Origin: Gnetum montanum
Taxonomy: Eukaryota; Streptophyta; Gnetopsida; Gnetales; Gnetaceae
DNA length: 64,000 nt
Assembly (NCBI GenBank): GCA_015680685.1
Contig: MNCI01025042.1
Span: forward strand, 1,427,232 to 1,491,231
Direction: 5' to 3'
The position numbers and the translations under genes are program-made. The notes beneath the pieces were generated by a model, which saw only the letters and a list, made by a program, of their open reading frames with translations, was not told the DNA's origin and made no database searches. Positions within the stretch are counted from its first letter, which is position 1; every line of letters starts with the position of its first letter. Below, piece after piece: positions 1 through 11,264 of the stretch.

Positions 1-469
1 AGGGAGATTAATGGAAATATTAAAATCAACATGGTAGAAATGGAAATCAGAGGGTTTATACCTAGGCTAGTGGAGGACAACTTGATTATTAACACATTCA
101 TCTACAAATTGGTTAACATGCAAACTGGTTTTGATATGTATAGAAGGAAAAATATCTTCTAATCTAGGATTAGGATGACCATAATAGGTATCAACTATTT
201 GAGGGTTAAGGTTTAACCTATAAACCAATAAGCAAATCCTTCCCAATCATTAAAATATTTATTGTAAATATTTGTAAATATGAGTAATTTGGGATTGGGA
301 TAGATAAAGCTGGGTGTAAGGACAAGAATGAACTCTATGACTTGAGTGAAGCTCCCATCCTTTGTTCAAGAATAATTCTGCAAAACAAAATTGTTAGTAT
401 TGAAATTATTGAGTTAAATACTTTGCTAAATTATTATCCCTACTGCTAAGGTATTGTGTTTTATAAGAA
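1..469. other. Unassigned left edge
   Basis: No confident coding match was seen here. The minus strand continues from the RNase H-like segment to the right, so this could be downstream sequence of the same pararetrovirus fragment. The frames are closed by many stops and no motif was found to support that. Confidence 0.3.
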
Positions 470-1847
470 AAATTAGCTAAGAATAAAGACCATCTAGTGA
501 GATGAGTATGGGCTACCTTATTCAAATGTTTTTTCTATAGGTATTTATCAAAATATTTTAAATATGATCTAATGATAAACTTTTTCTCATGCAGAAATAA
601 TCAAAATTTTTCTATTCCATGAATTATAGCTAAGATTTCTTTATGGATGGAATGATAGTTTTTCTCAACAGGGTTGAATTTACCACTATCATATCTATAG
701 ATATATATGATACCTTGGAGATATTCTTTGAGTACAGCTCCCCAAAATTCATCAGAGGCATCTGTTTCTAAGATCAGAGTGCCATGAGTAGGAAGTCAAA
801 GATATGACAATTTTATACACTGATCTTTTAATCTTTGAACAACCACTGTATGTTGTTGTGTCCAAGGTCCTACTTGTTTTGTTAGTTGCTCATTCAACAA
901 TTTTCTATCTTTGTCTAAATCTTTATAAAAGCCAGAAAGATAATTTAAGCAACCAAGAAAGTGTTGTAATTGATTTGTAGCTTTGATCACATTCAGAAAT
1001 TTAGCTATATCTTTAAGGATGTGTTCTTGTAACGTTATTTTCCCATTTTTAATTACTACACCTAGAAAATTTACCTCATCGACTACTATTTGGATTTCTT
1101 TTTTGAGGGAGAAAGAACTAATCCATTTTGATCAAAAATATGGTAAAACTGTTCTAGATGTTGCAAATGATCATTTATTGATTTAGACATAACTAAAATA
1201 TCATCTATGTATACGACGATGAATGGATATTATTTAAAGATAGAATCCATGCAACTTTGAAAAATAGATGAAGTAGTTTGAGGTATTGTGAATGTTATTT
1301 TCCATCTATCCTTTGGATATACCTGAATTTTCCAGAAACCAAACTTTAAATTAAATTTAGAGTAAATATGTGTTCCCTGTAATAATTAAAATAAATCATC
1401 TTTGTTGGGAATTGGATGTTGGATAGATTTAATAATTACATTTATTAGCTTATAGTTGACCACTAATCTTTTCTTCCCATTCGTTAATTCTGCTTGCTTA
1501 TTCACATAAAATGCTACATAAGAAAACATACTTGTACTAGGTTGTATCATTCCTTTTTCTAGTAGTTGTTGGATTTCTTGAGCACATTCTTCTTTCAGTT
1601 TAGGGGACATACCTATATGGTGTGCTTTGGCTTCTGGTGTAATTCCATCAAGGAGTTCGATGTGACACCAATGTTGTTTCATATGCCTAAAAGATGTTGG
1701 GTCATCGCTTACGACTGATAATATTTTCTTTTTAATATGCTTGAACTCATTAGTGGGGTTTGAGTTGCTATGTGGGATCCTAGAGGAACCAATGATGGGG
1801 TCCAATCTACATCGATAGGGGTGTAGAGAATGTACAAAGACAACCAC
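470..1847 (-). pseudogene. Endogenous caulimovirid-like RT-RNase H fragment
   Basis: Degraded polymerase segment of a plant pararetrovirus (Caulimoviridae-like), which would copy pregenomic RNA into DNA. Reading on the minus strand, the RT fingers and palm start lies at 1386-1847, with the family-typical block AFYVNKQAEL followed by a VNYK/PIPNK segment. The catalytic YIDD box is at 1200-1211. The thumb/connection at 796-990 contains LQHFLGCLNYL and PWTQQHT, and RNase H has ETDASD at 751-768 and a conserved KNYHSIHKEILAI stretch. These phrases fit caulimovirids, not the Tat RTs elsewhere in the window. Several stops and at least one frame change interrupt it. No movement protein, coat protein or integrase was seen. 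Family call fairly sure; genus not assigned. Confidence 0.75.
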
Positions 1848-1873
1848 AATGGAGTCTAGAAGGGAAATAAATT

Positions 1874-1892
1874 GACCCTCCTTCTAGCACCA
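1874..1892 (-). other. Primer-binding site of element B
   Basis: On the minus strand TGGTGCTAGAAGGAGGG begins six bases after the LTR end. The same TGG-n3-TAGAAGGAGG signature follows the LTRs of A and D, which supports the assignment. I could not match it to a specific plant tRNA 3' end. Confidence 0.7.
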
Positions 1893-2625
1893 AAAATTGT
1901 AACAACCAAAAATGTTAGTGGCTACAATCATCGAGGGGTCAATGAAAGCATAGCCTAACACTAACCCCATGCAAAGGCCTACTAGAAGTGAAGACGAGGC
2001 ACTCTAAATAGTCTTATCGATTAGATAGGGACTTTGTTGATTGCAACTAGGGCTTTAGATGTAACTCAGGATGACATGGTTAGGCAAAATGCAAATGCAA
2101 ATGACACGTAACGATGCTAAGTGTTTAAGTGGTGTTTCATGGTACTAAGTGTATGGCATAGTCATGGATGGGGTTGAGCGTAGTTAAGGGTTTTAGCATG
2201 AATGGGGGTGCCAATTTGTGGAGACTACCACCCAAGCATAGTTATAATTTAACCACATGTTAAAAATGCAAGAGAGAGAAATGGAACACCACCCCAAATG
2301 AGGTTGAGTGTAGTTAGCTCAAAAAAACGTTTAGAAGGTACACGGTGTATAATAGGCATAGTGGAGAGCATAGTCATAGTCTCAATGATGTTAGGCCATG
2401 AAGTTTGGCACTCACCGTGGTATCCGTGCTTGTTGGGTTGGCCACTGTGGTGTACTGTGGACTATGGTGTCTTGCAAAGTTGTGGTGGGGCTGCGGTGGA
2501 TTGTGGAATGCAACTCTACCTCTCTACCAATGTGTTTGGACCTCGTTTGTCCAAATGCAAAATGCCAACTACCAAAATGCTCATGTCCAAAAAAATGCTA
2601 GCCCCTAAAATGTAGAGAGTTGGGG

Positions 2626-2633
2626 TATTTATA
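2626..2633 (-). promoter_or_regulatory. Candidate TATA box of B LTR
   Basis: The minus strand reads CCTATAAATACCCC, a good TATA context about 0.7 kb before the LTR end. It occupies a position similar to the TATA box in the A LTR. Confidence 0.5.
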
Positions 2634-3139
2634 GGGTTAGGGCTACCATGAAATGCAAATTAGGCACCATGTGGCAGTGGGGTAGTTGGGACTATGCTAT
2701 ACTCCAACTACACTCTCACCCAACTATGCTCTCCATTAAAGCAAGTGGTGTTAAGTTTTGTTCTACTCTAATGGACTCTACAAGGTTAAGAGACTATGAA
2801 TACGTTGCCCAACTGCACATGTGAGTGCCAAGGAGACCACAATGTACCTAAGAAAATGCCAAAAATGCAAATTTTGAATATTATGCTTCAGGACTATGTT
2901 GTACACTATGGGAAGTGGGGTAGAGCATAGTTACAATTTTGGGTATCAAGGGGATGCAAAAAAGATAAATGTTGCTACTGGAGGTGTGTTGGAGTTGATG
3001 TGAATGTTGGTGCTATGTTGTGAAGGCATTTGGAGGCTGTTCTACATGTCTATGCTTGACTACACTCTAGACTGGGTAAGAGTATAGACCCAGACTTAGG
3101 AAAAATCTTGCAAAAATGTGGCTAAGTGCTTACTAAGCT

Positions 3140-3720
3140 CTAGGGGAGGATGACTATGCTCCTAACTAGGGGTGAGCATAGTCACAATAGTTAGAAAAAA
3201 TCTTGTAAAATCTGGCTTCTAGACTGTCTACACTTGACTACGCTCCTGAGCATAGTCCCAACAGTTAGAAAATTTTACAAAAAATATGCTTCCATGCTAA
3301 TTACACTGACTACACTCTAGAGTGTAGTTGGGACCATAGTCCTAGCACTTTGAAAATTTTTGCAAAAACTAGGCTTCCAAACTATCTATGCTTGACTACG
3401 CTCCTGAGCGTAGTCCTGATAGTTAGAAAACTTTTGCAAAACTGTGTGTCCATGCTAACTATGCTTTGACTACACTCTCAAGCATGGTCTTGGTAGTTAG
3501 AAAAATTTTGCAAAACTGCTATCTTTGTGTTGACTATGCTGACTACGCTCTAGAGCATAGTAGAGAGCGTAGTCTTAGCACTTACAAAAAAATCTATAAC
3601 AAGTGTCATCATTTTGACACTTAGAAAAATTTACGAAACTAGCAGTTTGAGCTAACTACGGTCTCTATTGCATTGACTACACTTTGGGGTAGTGGAGAGC
3701 ATAGTCCCAACACTTAGAAA
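3140..3720. repeat. Tandem dyad repeats in B LTR
   Basis: At least five units, spaced about 72-86 bp, each centred on an inverted repeat with arms GACTACGCTC and GAGCGTAGTC separated by two bases. The perfect copy is at 3394-3415; near copies lie at 3236-3257, 3308-3329, 3468-3489 and about 3541-3562. Decayed copies mostly differ by CG to TG or CA. Units also share a 'gttagaaaa-tttt-gcaaaa' segment. Confidence 0.8.
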
Positions 3721-3802
3721 AATTTGTGAAAAGTGTTATTACTATGACACTTAGACAAATTTGTAGTTGAGAAGTGGTAGCCAAAATTTTTGTGGTGTTT
3801 CA

Positions 3803-4412
3803 GTGAAGATCTTCAAAAAATAATACTAGTTTCATTCTTTGATACAAATATTAGTATTAAGTCAAAACATTTTATCTCAAATTCTTTTGCTATTTTAAGT
3901 TTACATTAGGATATTGAAAAGTGATGCAGATTTTGTTAGAATTGGGATCTTCCTTCCTAATAATAGTTAATTTTTTTCACTTATTTATTTTTTCAAAGCA
4001 TCAACTCTAAGGCTATATACGTGAGTAGATGGTTTGAAAATTGAAATTTTTTCTTATTTCCATATATTTTTCTCAATAATGTCTACTTACTGTCAAGCTT
4101 GTAATGTAGTCTAAATTTTCTTTATTCATTATCAATATCTTTTAGGATTTGACACCTCCTCCCGTTAAGAAAAAAAACATTAATAGTAATAAATTTTGAG
4201 TATAATAGATATGTCGAATATTCATGCAACTTAAACATGTCTTTTATATAATTTTGTAGAACTAATACTGCTAGCTTTAATAGCTCATACAAATATTAAC
4301 TAGAGATTTACTATTTTCTTCTAAAGAAATTTGTTCTACAACATTCTAATAATATATATTGCTTATCTTCTACCACATGTAGTAAACACAAGTGATGTGT
4401 TCTTGTAGCACA
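3803..4412. other. Intervening sequence between B and G
   Basis: AT-rich sequence with no ORF, LTR or motif recognised. It lies between the outer end of the B LTR and the outer end of the G LTR, so it is probably older DNA into which both inserted. Confidence 0.4.
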
Positions 4413-5819
4413 TGTAAAATTCAATCATTGGAAGAAACCAAAAATTCTAGGTAGAATAGTTTTAACCTTGGATCTCAAGGACCTTCGGAAAAGAGGATTG
4501 AAGGCACCTTGGATGATCTTGTCGATCACCTAGGGACCTAGGGAGTGTAAACTAGGTAAATAATAAAAATTTAGATCCAATTAAAACTAAAGCATAGAAG
4601 TTAATCATGAATGAATCTGCACAACAAATGAATTGTAAACTTTATTGAAAACACTAAAATTGCCACAAAAGCAAAGTTCAAATGTGTAGAAATTATGTGC
4701 TTAAATTCCTAAGGAGTTGCTTGGATGGACCTTGAAGCTTGTTGAAGTTGACAAATTATGTTTTGTATTCAACCTAACAATTTAGGTACTTTCCAACCTC
4801 AATTGTTAAAACTCCTTGGGATTTTTTATCTTAGATCTATGGTGTTAGTGACAAGGGGGGTAGTTGTTTAGCTTTTTGGAATTTTGGCACTATGCTGGAA
4901 GTCTCAAGTGCCCAATTTTTTTACCAAGTTGCTCCAAAAGCTTTACAAAATGCCAAAGGTCTCAAGTGTTTAAGGTTGCAAATGTTATCTAGTTGAAGAG
5001 GTGAGGAACCTATCCAAGGTATTTGAAGTTCGTTCTTATAGGTTTCATGATTGCTAGTTTTGGTGCTACAAATTTTTGCCATGATTACTGATAGATTGGT
5101 ATAATTTGTAGGTGTGGAATTCCATTATTTTCAATTTTTTTTCTATTTATGGCAAGTTTTGATTCACCCAGGCCACTAAAATCATGCAGGATACCATACA
5201 TTATAAATAGACTTTTCAAACTATGTTGGTTTCACCCATCTATGCTAGCCTCATGGGAACAATGCTAGCATCATGAAACTGCACTGGAATTGGTAAAGCA
5301 ACATTGGAATTGTTGGAGCAATGTTCAAATTGTTGGAGCAACACTAACCTAGCTAGAAAACTAAAACCCCAATCATTCAAATGCTAGCTTTTGTGAAAAA
5401 GTAGAAACCACAGAACACCAATGTAGGCCTTGTGGCATCTACGTTGAAGATCATGACAACTACGCTGGCCATTGTTCGGAAAATGAAAACCTAACAACTT
5501 CAACATAGGATGTAGGTGGTCCTAGCATAGTTATGGCTATGTCCTATACAAAACCCATGAAAATGCTGAATTTGGTAGTTTCCAAGGCATTTTCAACCTT
5601 CCCAAGTCCAAATATAGATACGACATGACTTTTTCAACTTGGGAAGTGAGGCTATGTAGCTTATGGAGCATTTTCCACCCCCAAAAGTGCAAGTATGTGA
5701 GGTTGTAGCTCATGGGATTTCAACCTCATAATTTTACAATGCAAATCTAGCCTTAAGTGTAAGGGTGAAGGTTACAATGTCAAAAAGGTTGTAACATACA
5801 TTTTGTTGATGGTGCTTCA
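4413..5819 (-). repeat. 3' LTR of element G
   Basis: On the minus strand it begins TGAAGCACCATC, directly after a polypurine tract, and ends TACA at 4413, where the last bases resemble the A LTR end (ATCATTGG close to the terminus). Length 1,407 bp. It contains several ATGCTAGC words (about 5220-5390) and a short direct repeat around 5290-5345 with the phrase TTGTTGGAGCAA. Confidence 0.7.
5202..5209 (-). promoter_or_regulatory. Candidate TATA box of G LTR
   Basis: The minus strand reads TCTATTTATAATG. TATA-like, but the orientation is ambiguous because the word is nearly palindromic. Confidence 0.3.
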
Positions 5820-5872
5820 TTAGTTCTTCTTTGTTAATGTTTGGAGGATTGACCTGAGAGACATTGACAAAG
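5820..5872 (-). other. Polypurine tract and upstream hairpin of G
   Basis: The minus strand carries CTTTGTCAATGT (5872-5861) and ACATTAACAAAG (5840-5829), which pair at 11 of 12 positions. The purine-rich tract AACAAAGAAGAACTAA then runs up to the LTR start. The 3' arm overlaps the tract. The same layout occurs in A, C and D. Confidence 0.7.
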
Positions 5873-6157
5873 AATACAAAACACCATTGTAGGTCCATCA
5901 TCATCATTTCCTCTCCACACTTGATTCTATAGTGTCAAACCATATCAAAGAGTGCAAGTGATGATGAGATAGGATTACATCAAGGTGATATAGGTCAAAG
6001 GCTATGTTTGATCATGAGGAAATAGTCACAAGGTTAATAATAAGTTCCAAATATTAACATCATGATTATGGTTACAATGGTGACATTTGGACTAATTGTT
6101 GAAGTCTTCACACTTTTTGCTTCAAAGTTGATCGCTCAATAATGTTTTTGAGGAACC
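5873..6157 (-). other. G 3' untranslated segment, left of A insertion
   Basis: End of the region between integrase and 3' LTR of G. It resembles the homologous part of D (about 54500-54586), sharing the 'tggagagg' and 'ggtgttttgtatt' phrases. It continues at 22970 after element A is removed. Confidence 0.6.
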
Positions 6158-6162
6158 AACAT
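6158..6162. repeat. Target-site duplication AACAT, left copy
   Basis: AACAT immediately precedes the 5' LTR of A and is repeated at 22965-22969 after the 3' LTR, the 5-bp duplication expected of Ty3/gypsy integration. Confidence 0.9.
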
Positions 6163-6353
6163 TGAAAACACCACAAAATTTTGGCCTAGCACTTTTAGAC
6201 AAGATTCAAGCTAAGAGGCCTTTGAAACAACCTCCAATGGTTCACAATTCAATAGGCAAGGTTCCCCCGGGGCCCACAAGTGACTGCACCAATTTTTGGC
6301 ATCTAGAATCAAAATTTTTAGGCTCATAATGCTTGGTTTTGGCTAAGTACACT

Positions 6354-7141
6354 TTGGTTACGTTGTGGCTTACGTTGCACAACGTAAGGATCAGCGTAAC
6401 CAACTTTTGGAGCCCCAAAACTGAGTCAAAATAGGCCAAAATCGAGTACAAGGACCCCCCATGACCTTTACCAAGGCCCCTAGCAGCTCCCAATCTCCAA
6501 ACAATCAAAATTTTGGGCTTAAATAAGGTATTTTCAGTTGATTACGCTAGAGCTACATTTTCATATGCTGCACAGCGTATGCATAGCTTGACCAAGATAA
6601 AACAGCCCAATTTAGGAATCTCAAGCCAAAATTTTGACATGGATTCAAGTCCTGGGGGTTGGGTAGTAGTTGTGTATGATCCGAAGCTCCAAAAACTCAA
6701 AGATTGGCCCTCAAATAATGCATTCTTTAGTTCATATGCTGAGCTTACGCTGCACAGCGTAAGCACAGTGTAACCAAGAAAAAATAGGGCAAAACAAGCA
6801 GATTTAGGTAGCATCCTCAACATCAAAGCAACCCACAGGGACTGTCAACACTTTTACTTGTTCATAGGATTCAAAAACTCCAAATTTGGGCTCCAAATGT
6901 GCCATTTTGACTTGATTACGCTGGGGTTACTTTTTCATACATTGCACAACGTATGAACAGGGTAACCACACAATGCAGGCCCAAAACTGCATCAAAATGA
7001 GTCAAAAGATAGCATCTAGAGTAGCCTGGAGGACAATCAGCACTTAGGAATGAAAAAAAAAGGCATCAACATACAGAACCCAGCTTCAGAGATGGTAGTT
7101 TCACTTTGTCACGCTGAGGCTTACGTTGGCCAGTGTAAGCC
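6354..7141. repeat. Five tandem units with nested dyads in A 5' LTR
   Basis: Five inverted repeats of the same plan, at 6370-6387, 6562-6581, 6743-6764, 6936-6955 and 7118-7141. Each has arms of the type GCTTACGCTG and CAGCGTAAGC with a two-base centre (CA or GC). Centres are 193, 182, 192 and 184 bp apart, a period near 188 bp. Unit 1 is nested: outer arms TTGGTTACGTTG and CAGCGTAACCAA (6354-6403) enclose the inner dyad. Between the dyads the units share phrases such as 'caaaactgagtcaaaa'. Confidence 0.85.
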
Positions 7142-7710
7142 TAGCATAACCAACAAAAAGTGATCCAAAATAGCATCAAATCCAAGGTAAAATCAGCTCA
7201 AATTTGACCTGTAGAACACTCTAGACATCAAACATGCAAATCTACCTTTAGAATAGGCTTCAGAGGTCAAAATTGGGTTCAAAATGCACTATTTTTGCTG
7301 CACATGCTGAGTAGCATATGGCAATGTATGGAGCAGCATATGATATAGCGTGTGCACTTGTGACATTGAATGTCCATATGCTAGATGTTGGACGTTAACG
7401 TCGAGACATTCCAGAGCCTACTAGGACATGCTGATGAAGAAAATAGCACACCAAAGCATAGATCCAAAGGCCAGAGACATAATTTTTTGTTGTAACATAA
7501 AGATTCTTTTGTAAATTTCAAATTCTTTTAGCGTGCCAAGTTCATACGTTGTGGGTTTCATATGCCAACGTAAAAGTGGACCATGTTGGACACTGTACAT
7601 TGTAACATTTTATGCATCTAGTCAATGCACACACTTGTCACCCAATCTGAATTTTTCTCACCCCGCAGCCACTGATCCTCTCCCAGATCCGAATCTCATG
7701 CCCAAAATCC

Positions 7711-7717
7711 TATAAAT
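7711..7717 (+). promoter_or_regulatory. Candidate TATA box, A 5' LTR
   Basis: CCTATAAATCTCC; the identical element is kept in the 3' LTR at 22413-22419. It lies downstream of the dyad repeats, so the repeats occupy the U3 enhancer position. Confidence 0.65.
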
Positions 7718-8280
7718 CTCCTATTTTTCCACTAGATCGAGGTTGGGAAAATTTGAATCTCACACACTAAGGAAATCTTGGCATCAATCTCATATGCTGG
7801 GCTTCATACAGACTTGGATGTTGTACACTCGTAATCCAAAACCTACATCTTCCCAGCATCAATTCTCATCCATCGGGGCTAAACGTTCGCCTTGCAACCA
7901 ATCCTCAACTACGTTCTGACTGGTGCACATTGTAATCATTTATCAATATAAACAGTTTGCATTATTGCCCAGATTCTTGTTATTTATATTATTTTTCCTG
8001 TTCACATTTTTTCCTGTTTTCATTATTTAAATAGTTTACATTCATTTTCATTTTATTACGTTTAGTTTTACATTTGTTTACATATAACCCAACGTATCAC
8101 AGTTGCATACATTCAGGGAAGTCCTCATTTGATCTGTGTGTGAACCATTTAAGACACTCTACCTCCATTAATTTCAAGCTTGCCCTTAGGTGAAGGTCAG
8201 GTCTTACTGTTTCGTCCGTGGATCTCTAGGCATCCATTCATTCCATCCTCTCACCAATGATTTTAGACGGTACAGTAAAT

Positions 8281-8298
8281 TGGCCCTAGAAGGAGGGC
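8281..8298 (+). other. Primer-binding site of element A
   Basis: TGGCCCTAGAAGGAGGGC starts six bases after the LTR end. It shares TGG-n3-TAGAAGGAGG with B and D. Primer tRNA not identified. Confidence 0.7.
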
Positions 8299-8992
8299 AT
8301 TTCTCTATTAGATCTGCCTCTTTGCATCCCAGATCTAGCGTTCACATACTGCTGTGATTACTAGCATTCCTATGCTACCTTGTTCCAAGCATTCATGTGC
8401 TATTTCCTGCTGATAAATCTTGTTTTCCAGTCTAGACATTGTTTCAAAGTTTTCCAGGCACATTCCTGTGTAAATCATAGCATCCTGCACTCTCTACCGA
8501 TTTCAAACATTGTTTACAGCATCCCTCATCCTTATCTCTCTTTTCTAACGCTATTCACAGCATCCAGAGCTAATTTTTCTTCTCAGATGCTGCATCCAGC
8601 ACTTAGTTTTCTCACCCGGATGCCCCATCTAGTGTCCAGATGTTGTTCTACAGGTCAGACGTTGCGCCATCATTCATTGATATTTCAACATTTTTGTTTA
8701 TATGCCACACACTGTATTACATCACTCCTTTGGCGTTCACACCCTATTTTTCTTAACATTAGCACCATGCGCTGCTCCTCACCCTACCTTATATGCTATG
8801 CACATTAATTATTAATTATATGCTGTACACCAGAAATTCCTTGTATGCTACTTCTGGTGTGCATACGTTGCAGTACATTTTTATACGCTGCATTCCTTTG
8901 GACGCTATTCAACACTTAACCATATTTTCTCTCTCTGACACTTAGCCATTTATTTTCTTTCTCTTATGCTGTTACATCTAGACACTTTGAAA
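8299..8992 (+). other. A leader between primer-binding site and gag
   Basis: Untranslated leader of about 0.7 kb with pyrimidine-rich stretches and scattered ACGCTGCA-like half-sites (for example near 8884). An ORF at 8380-8808 is open but has no counterpart in D or C and no recognisable motif, so it is not called. Confidence 0.5.
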
Positions 8993-10515
8993 ATGGACCC
9001 TGTGCACACCAACACCACCGTCATTCCCATTACCGACTTCGGCACCACAATCTCAGGTCCCGTCACTAGTGTCGAGTCCATAGTTTCCCTTGGCGAGATG
9101 AATCCTCAGGGGCCACCTCATCAATCACTGAGACTACAAGGTAGAGATCTCGCATTCACCATCCTAATGCCCAAACAATACAACTTTATTTACGTTAAAA
9201 TCTAGGCTAACCTGGCAGTTGATCAAAATGAACTAGAAGCAAAGAGACACTATGAGCTAATTTACAAAGGAGGTCATGACTTGACTCCCACCGCCTATGA
9301 TGTCATCCCACTCACTGAATCCCACCATGAACTCCTATCCCAAGTCCTCATGGCAAGGAACCAAACCTCATGCCAACCCACCATAGAATCTCAAAATGGA
9401 GATGAGGAAGACAATTTCGTGGCTCGATCCGAACATGGGGATTCGTACCGCACCCTCAGTCCGCATACTTACGCGAACCCGTTATTTCATCCTTTCACGT
9501 GAGAGACCATGTCTCTTCACATAGTTACAAGCACTCAAGAAAATGTGCCTCAATAGGAAGCAACCACTCTCATTCCCACTCTCCCCATGACCAATACACA
9601 ATTTAATGCACCCATCTCTGTCATTCCTCCAGTCGCCACATTATCGTCTCTCCTACAAGTACAACCTCAAAACCCCCCTCAAACTAATGTAGGAGTGACC
9701 TTCCCACTCCAAGTAATTGGGATGCCTTCCATGATACCTGCCTCTACATCTACCCACTATATAGCATGAGTGCAAATCCGAGGGATACCCTTCACCACTT
9801 TGACTCAACATGTTCTGGGCGTTCCCTCACAAATCGTAACTGGACAGTGGGCCACAACTGGTATGCAACCACATCAACCCGCTCATTATAGCATACCGCC
9901 TGCTACAATTCCATCCATGAACATCACTCAAGTACAACCATCAACAACTCAACAGTCATTATTCTTACCAACCGAATAGTAGTCTAACTTGTATAACACT
10001 CAAACCCAACAACCTACTGCTCCACCAAGTGCCCAAGAATGGGCTGAAGCCAAAAAAATGATGTAAGAGCTCACTGATGAGGTAAAGCACCTCAAAATCA
10101 TTAACACTGAAGAGCTTAAGGTATTGGACTTCTACCAAGATGATCCAACTAGTTTGTCGGTGCCACCTTTAACTTTACCCAAGGGAGTTTCATTACCTCA
10201 ATTGACAAAATATAATGGGGAAGGAGACCCCAATGCCCACTTGGTAATGTTCAGATTAGAATGTCTGTTACTTCAAGCATGGCCCCATACAATCCTACGA
10301 GTGTTCGCCATGTCTTTAATCGGTAGGGCATTAGATTGGTACCGAGCCATTCCTCGTAACTCCATATCCTCTTTGGAGGATCTATTACACTAGTTCGTTA
10401 CCAGGTTTAAATACAACTTGAAACCTGAAGCAACCTTGGATAGTCTGATACAGGTAAAACAAGCACTACTTGAACCTGTACAAAAATTTATCCAAAGATG
10501 GAGTGTTGCACTCAA

Positions 10516-11264
10516 NNNNNNNNNNNNNNNNNNNNNNNNNNNNNNNNNNNNNNNNNNNNNNNNNNNNNNNNNNNNNNNNNNNNNNNNNNNNNNNNNNNNN
10601 NNNNNNNNNNNNNNNNNNNNNNNNNNNNNNNNNNNNNNNNNNNNNNNNNNNNNNNNNNNNNNNNNNNNNNNNNNNNNNNNNNNNNNNNNNNNNNNNNNNN
10701 NNNNNNNNNNNNNNNNNNNNNNNNNNNNNNNNNNNNNNNNNNNNNNNNNNNNNNNNNNNNNNNNNNNNNNNNNNNNNNNNNNNNNNNNNNNNNNNNNNNN
10801 NNNNNNNNNNNNNNNNNNNNNNNNNNNNNNNNNNNNNNNNNNNNNNNNNNNNNNNNNNNNNNNNNNNNNNNNNNNNNNNNNNNNNNNNNNNNNNNNNNNN
10901 NNNNNNNNNNNNNNNNNNNNNNNNNNNNNNNNNNNNNNNNNNNNNNNNNNNNNNNNNNNNNNNNNNNNNNNNNNNNNNNNNNNNNNNNNNNNNNNNNNNN
11001 NNNNNNNNNNNNNNNNNNNNNNNNNNNNNNNNNNNNNNNNNNNNNNNNNNNNNNNNNNNNNNNNNNNNNNNNNNNNNNNNNNNNNNNNNNNNNNNNNNNN
11101 NNNNNNNNNNNNNNNNNNNNNNNNNNNNNNNNNNNNNNNNNNNNNNNNNNNNNNNNNNNNNNNNNNNNNNNNNNNNNNNNNNNNNNNNNNNNNNNNNNNN
11201 NNNNNNNNNNNNNNNNNNNNNNNNNNNNNNNNNNNNNNNNNNNNNNNNNNNNNNNNNNNNNNNN
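10516..11264. other. Assembly gap (749 N)
   Basis: Run of N inside gag of element A. ORFs spanning it on either strand are artefacts, except the plus frame that joins known gag on both sides. Confidence 1.

Larger units (their letters stand above)
1866..3802 (-). mobile_element. Tat-type element B, 5' LTR plus primer-binding site only
   Basis: A minus-strand LTR followed by a primer-binding site, but no gag or pol of the same element. After roughly 30-100 bases of leader-like sequence the caulimovirid fragment starts. The element is therefore truncated or recombined. LTR ends match those of element C (33622-34794): both share the block around the tract 'gtcttgtcgatt / cttatcgatt' and the TACA terminus. 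Confidence 0.7.
1899..3802 (-). repeat. LTR of element B
   Basis: Starts TGAAACACCACA at 3802 and ends ...TTACA at 1899 (minus strand), 1,904 bp. The start resembles those of the A, C and D LTRs. It is much longer than the related C LTR (1,173 bp), largely because of the internal dyad repeats at about 3140-3720. Overlapping ORFs at 2298-2615 lie inside it and have no coding support. Confidence 0.75.
6163..8274 (+). repeat. 5' LTR of element A
   Basis: Begins TGAAAACACCACAAAA, ends GACGGTACA, 2,112 bp. Compared with the 3' LTR it retains about 0.5 kb more, from roughly 6497 to 7000, containing three dyad-repeat units. A TATA box sits at 7711, leaving about 0.56 kb to the LTR end. Confidence 0.9.

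Noticed and set aside
470-1847. Reading the left pol fragment as part of Tat element B
   Set aside because: Its RT and RNase H phrases are caulimovirid-like and differ strongly from the Tat RT in A, D and G; gag should follow the B primer-binding site instead.
2298-2615. Three overlapping plus-strand ORFs of 67-105 codons
   Set aside because: They lie inside the B LTR, antisense to it, and have no counterpart in the related C LTR.
7295-7385. Sixth dyad unit of the A LTR
   Set aside because: Repeated GCATATG words are present, but arms and spacing do not match the other five units well enough to count it.
8380-8808. 142-codon ORF in the A leader
   Set aside because: No conserved motif and nothing similar in the D leader; the pyrimidine-rich composition explains the open frame.
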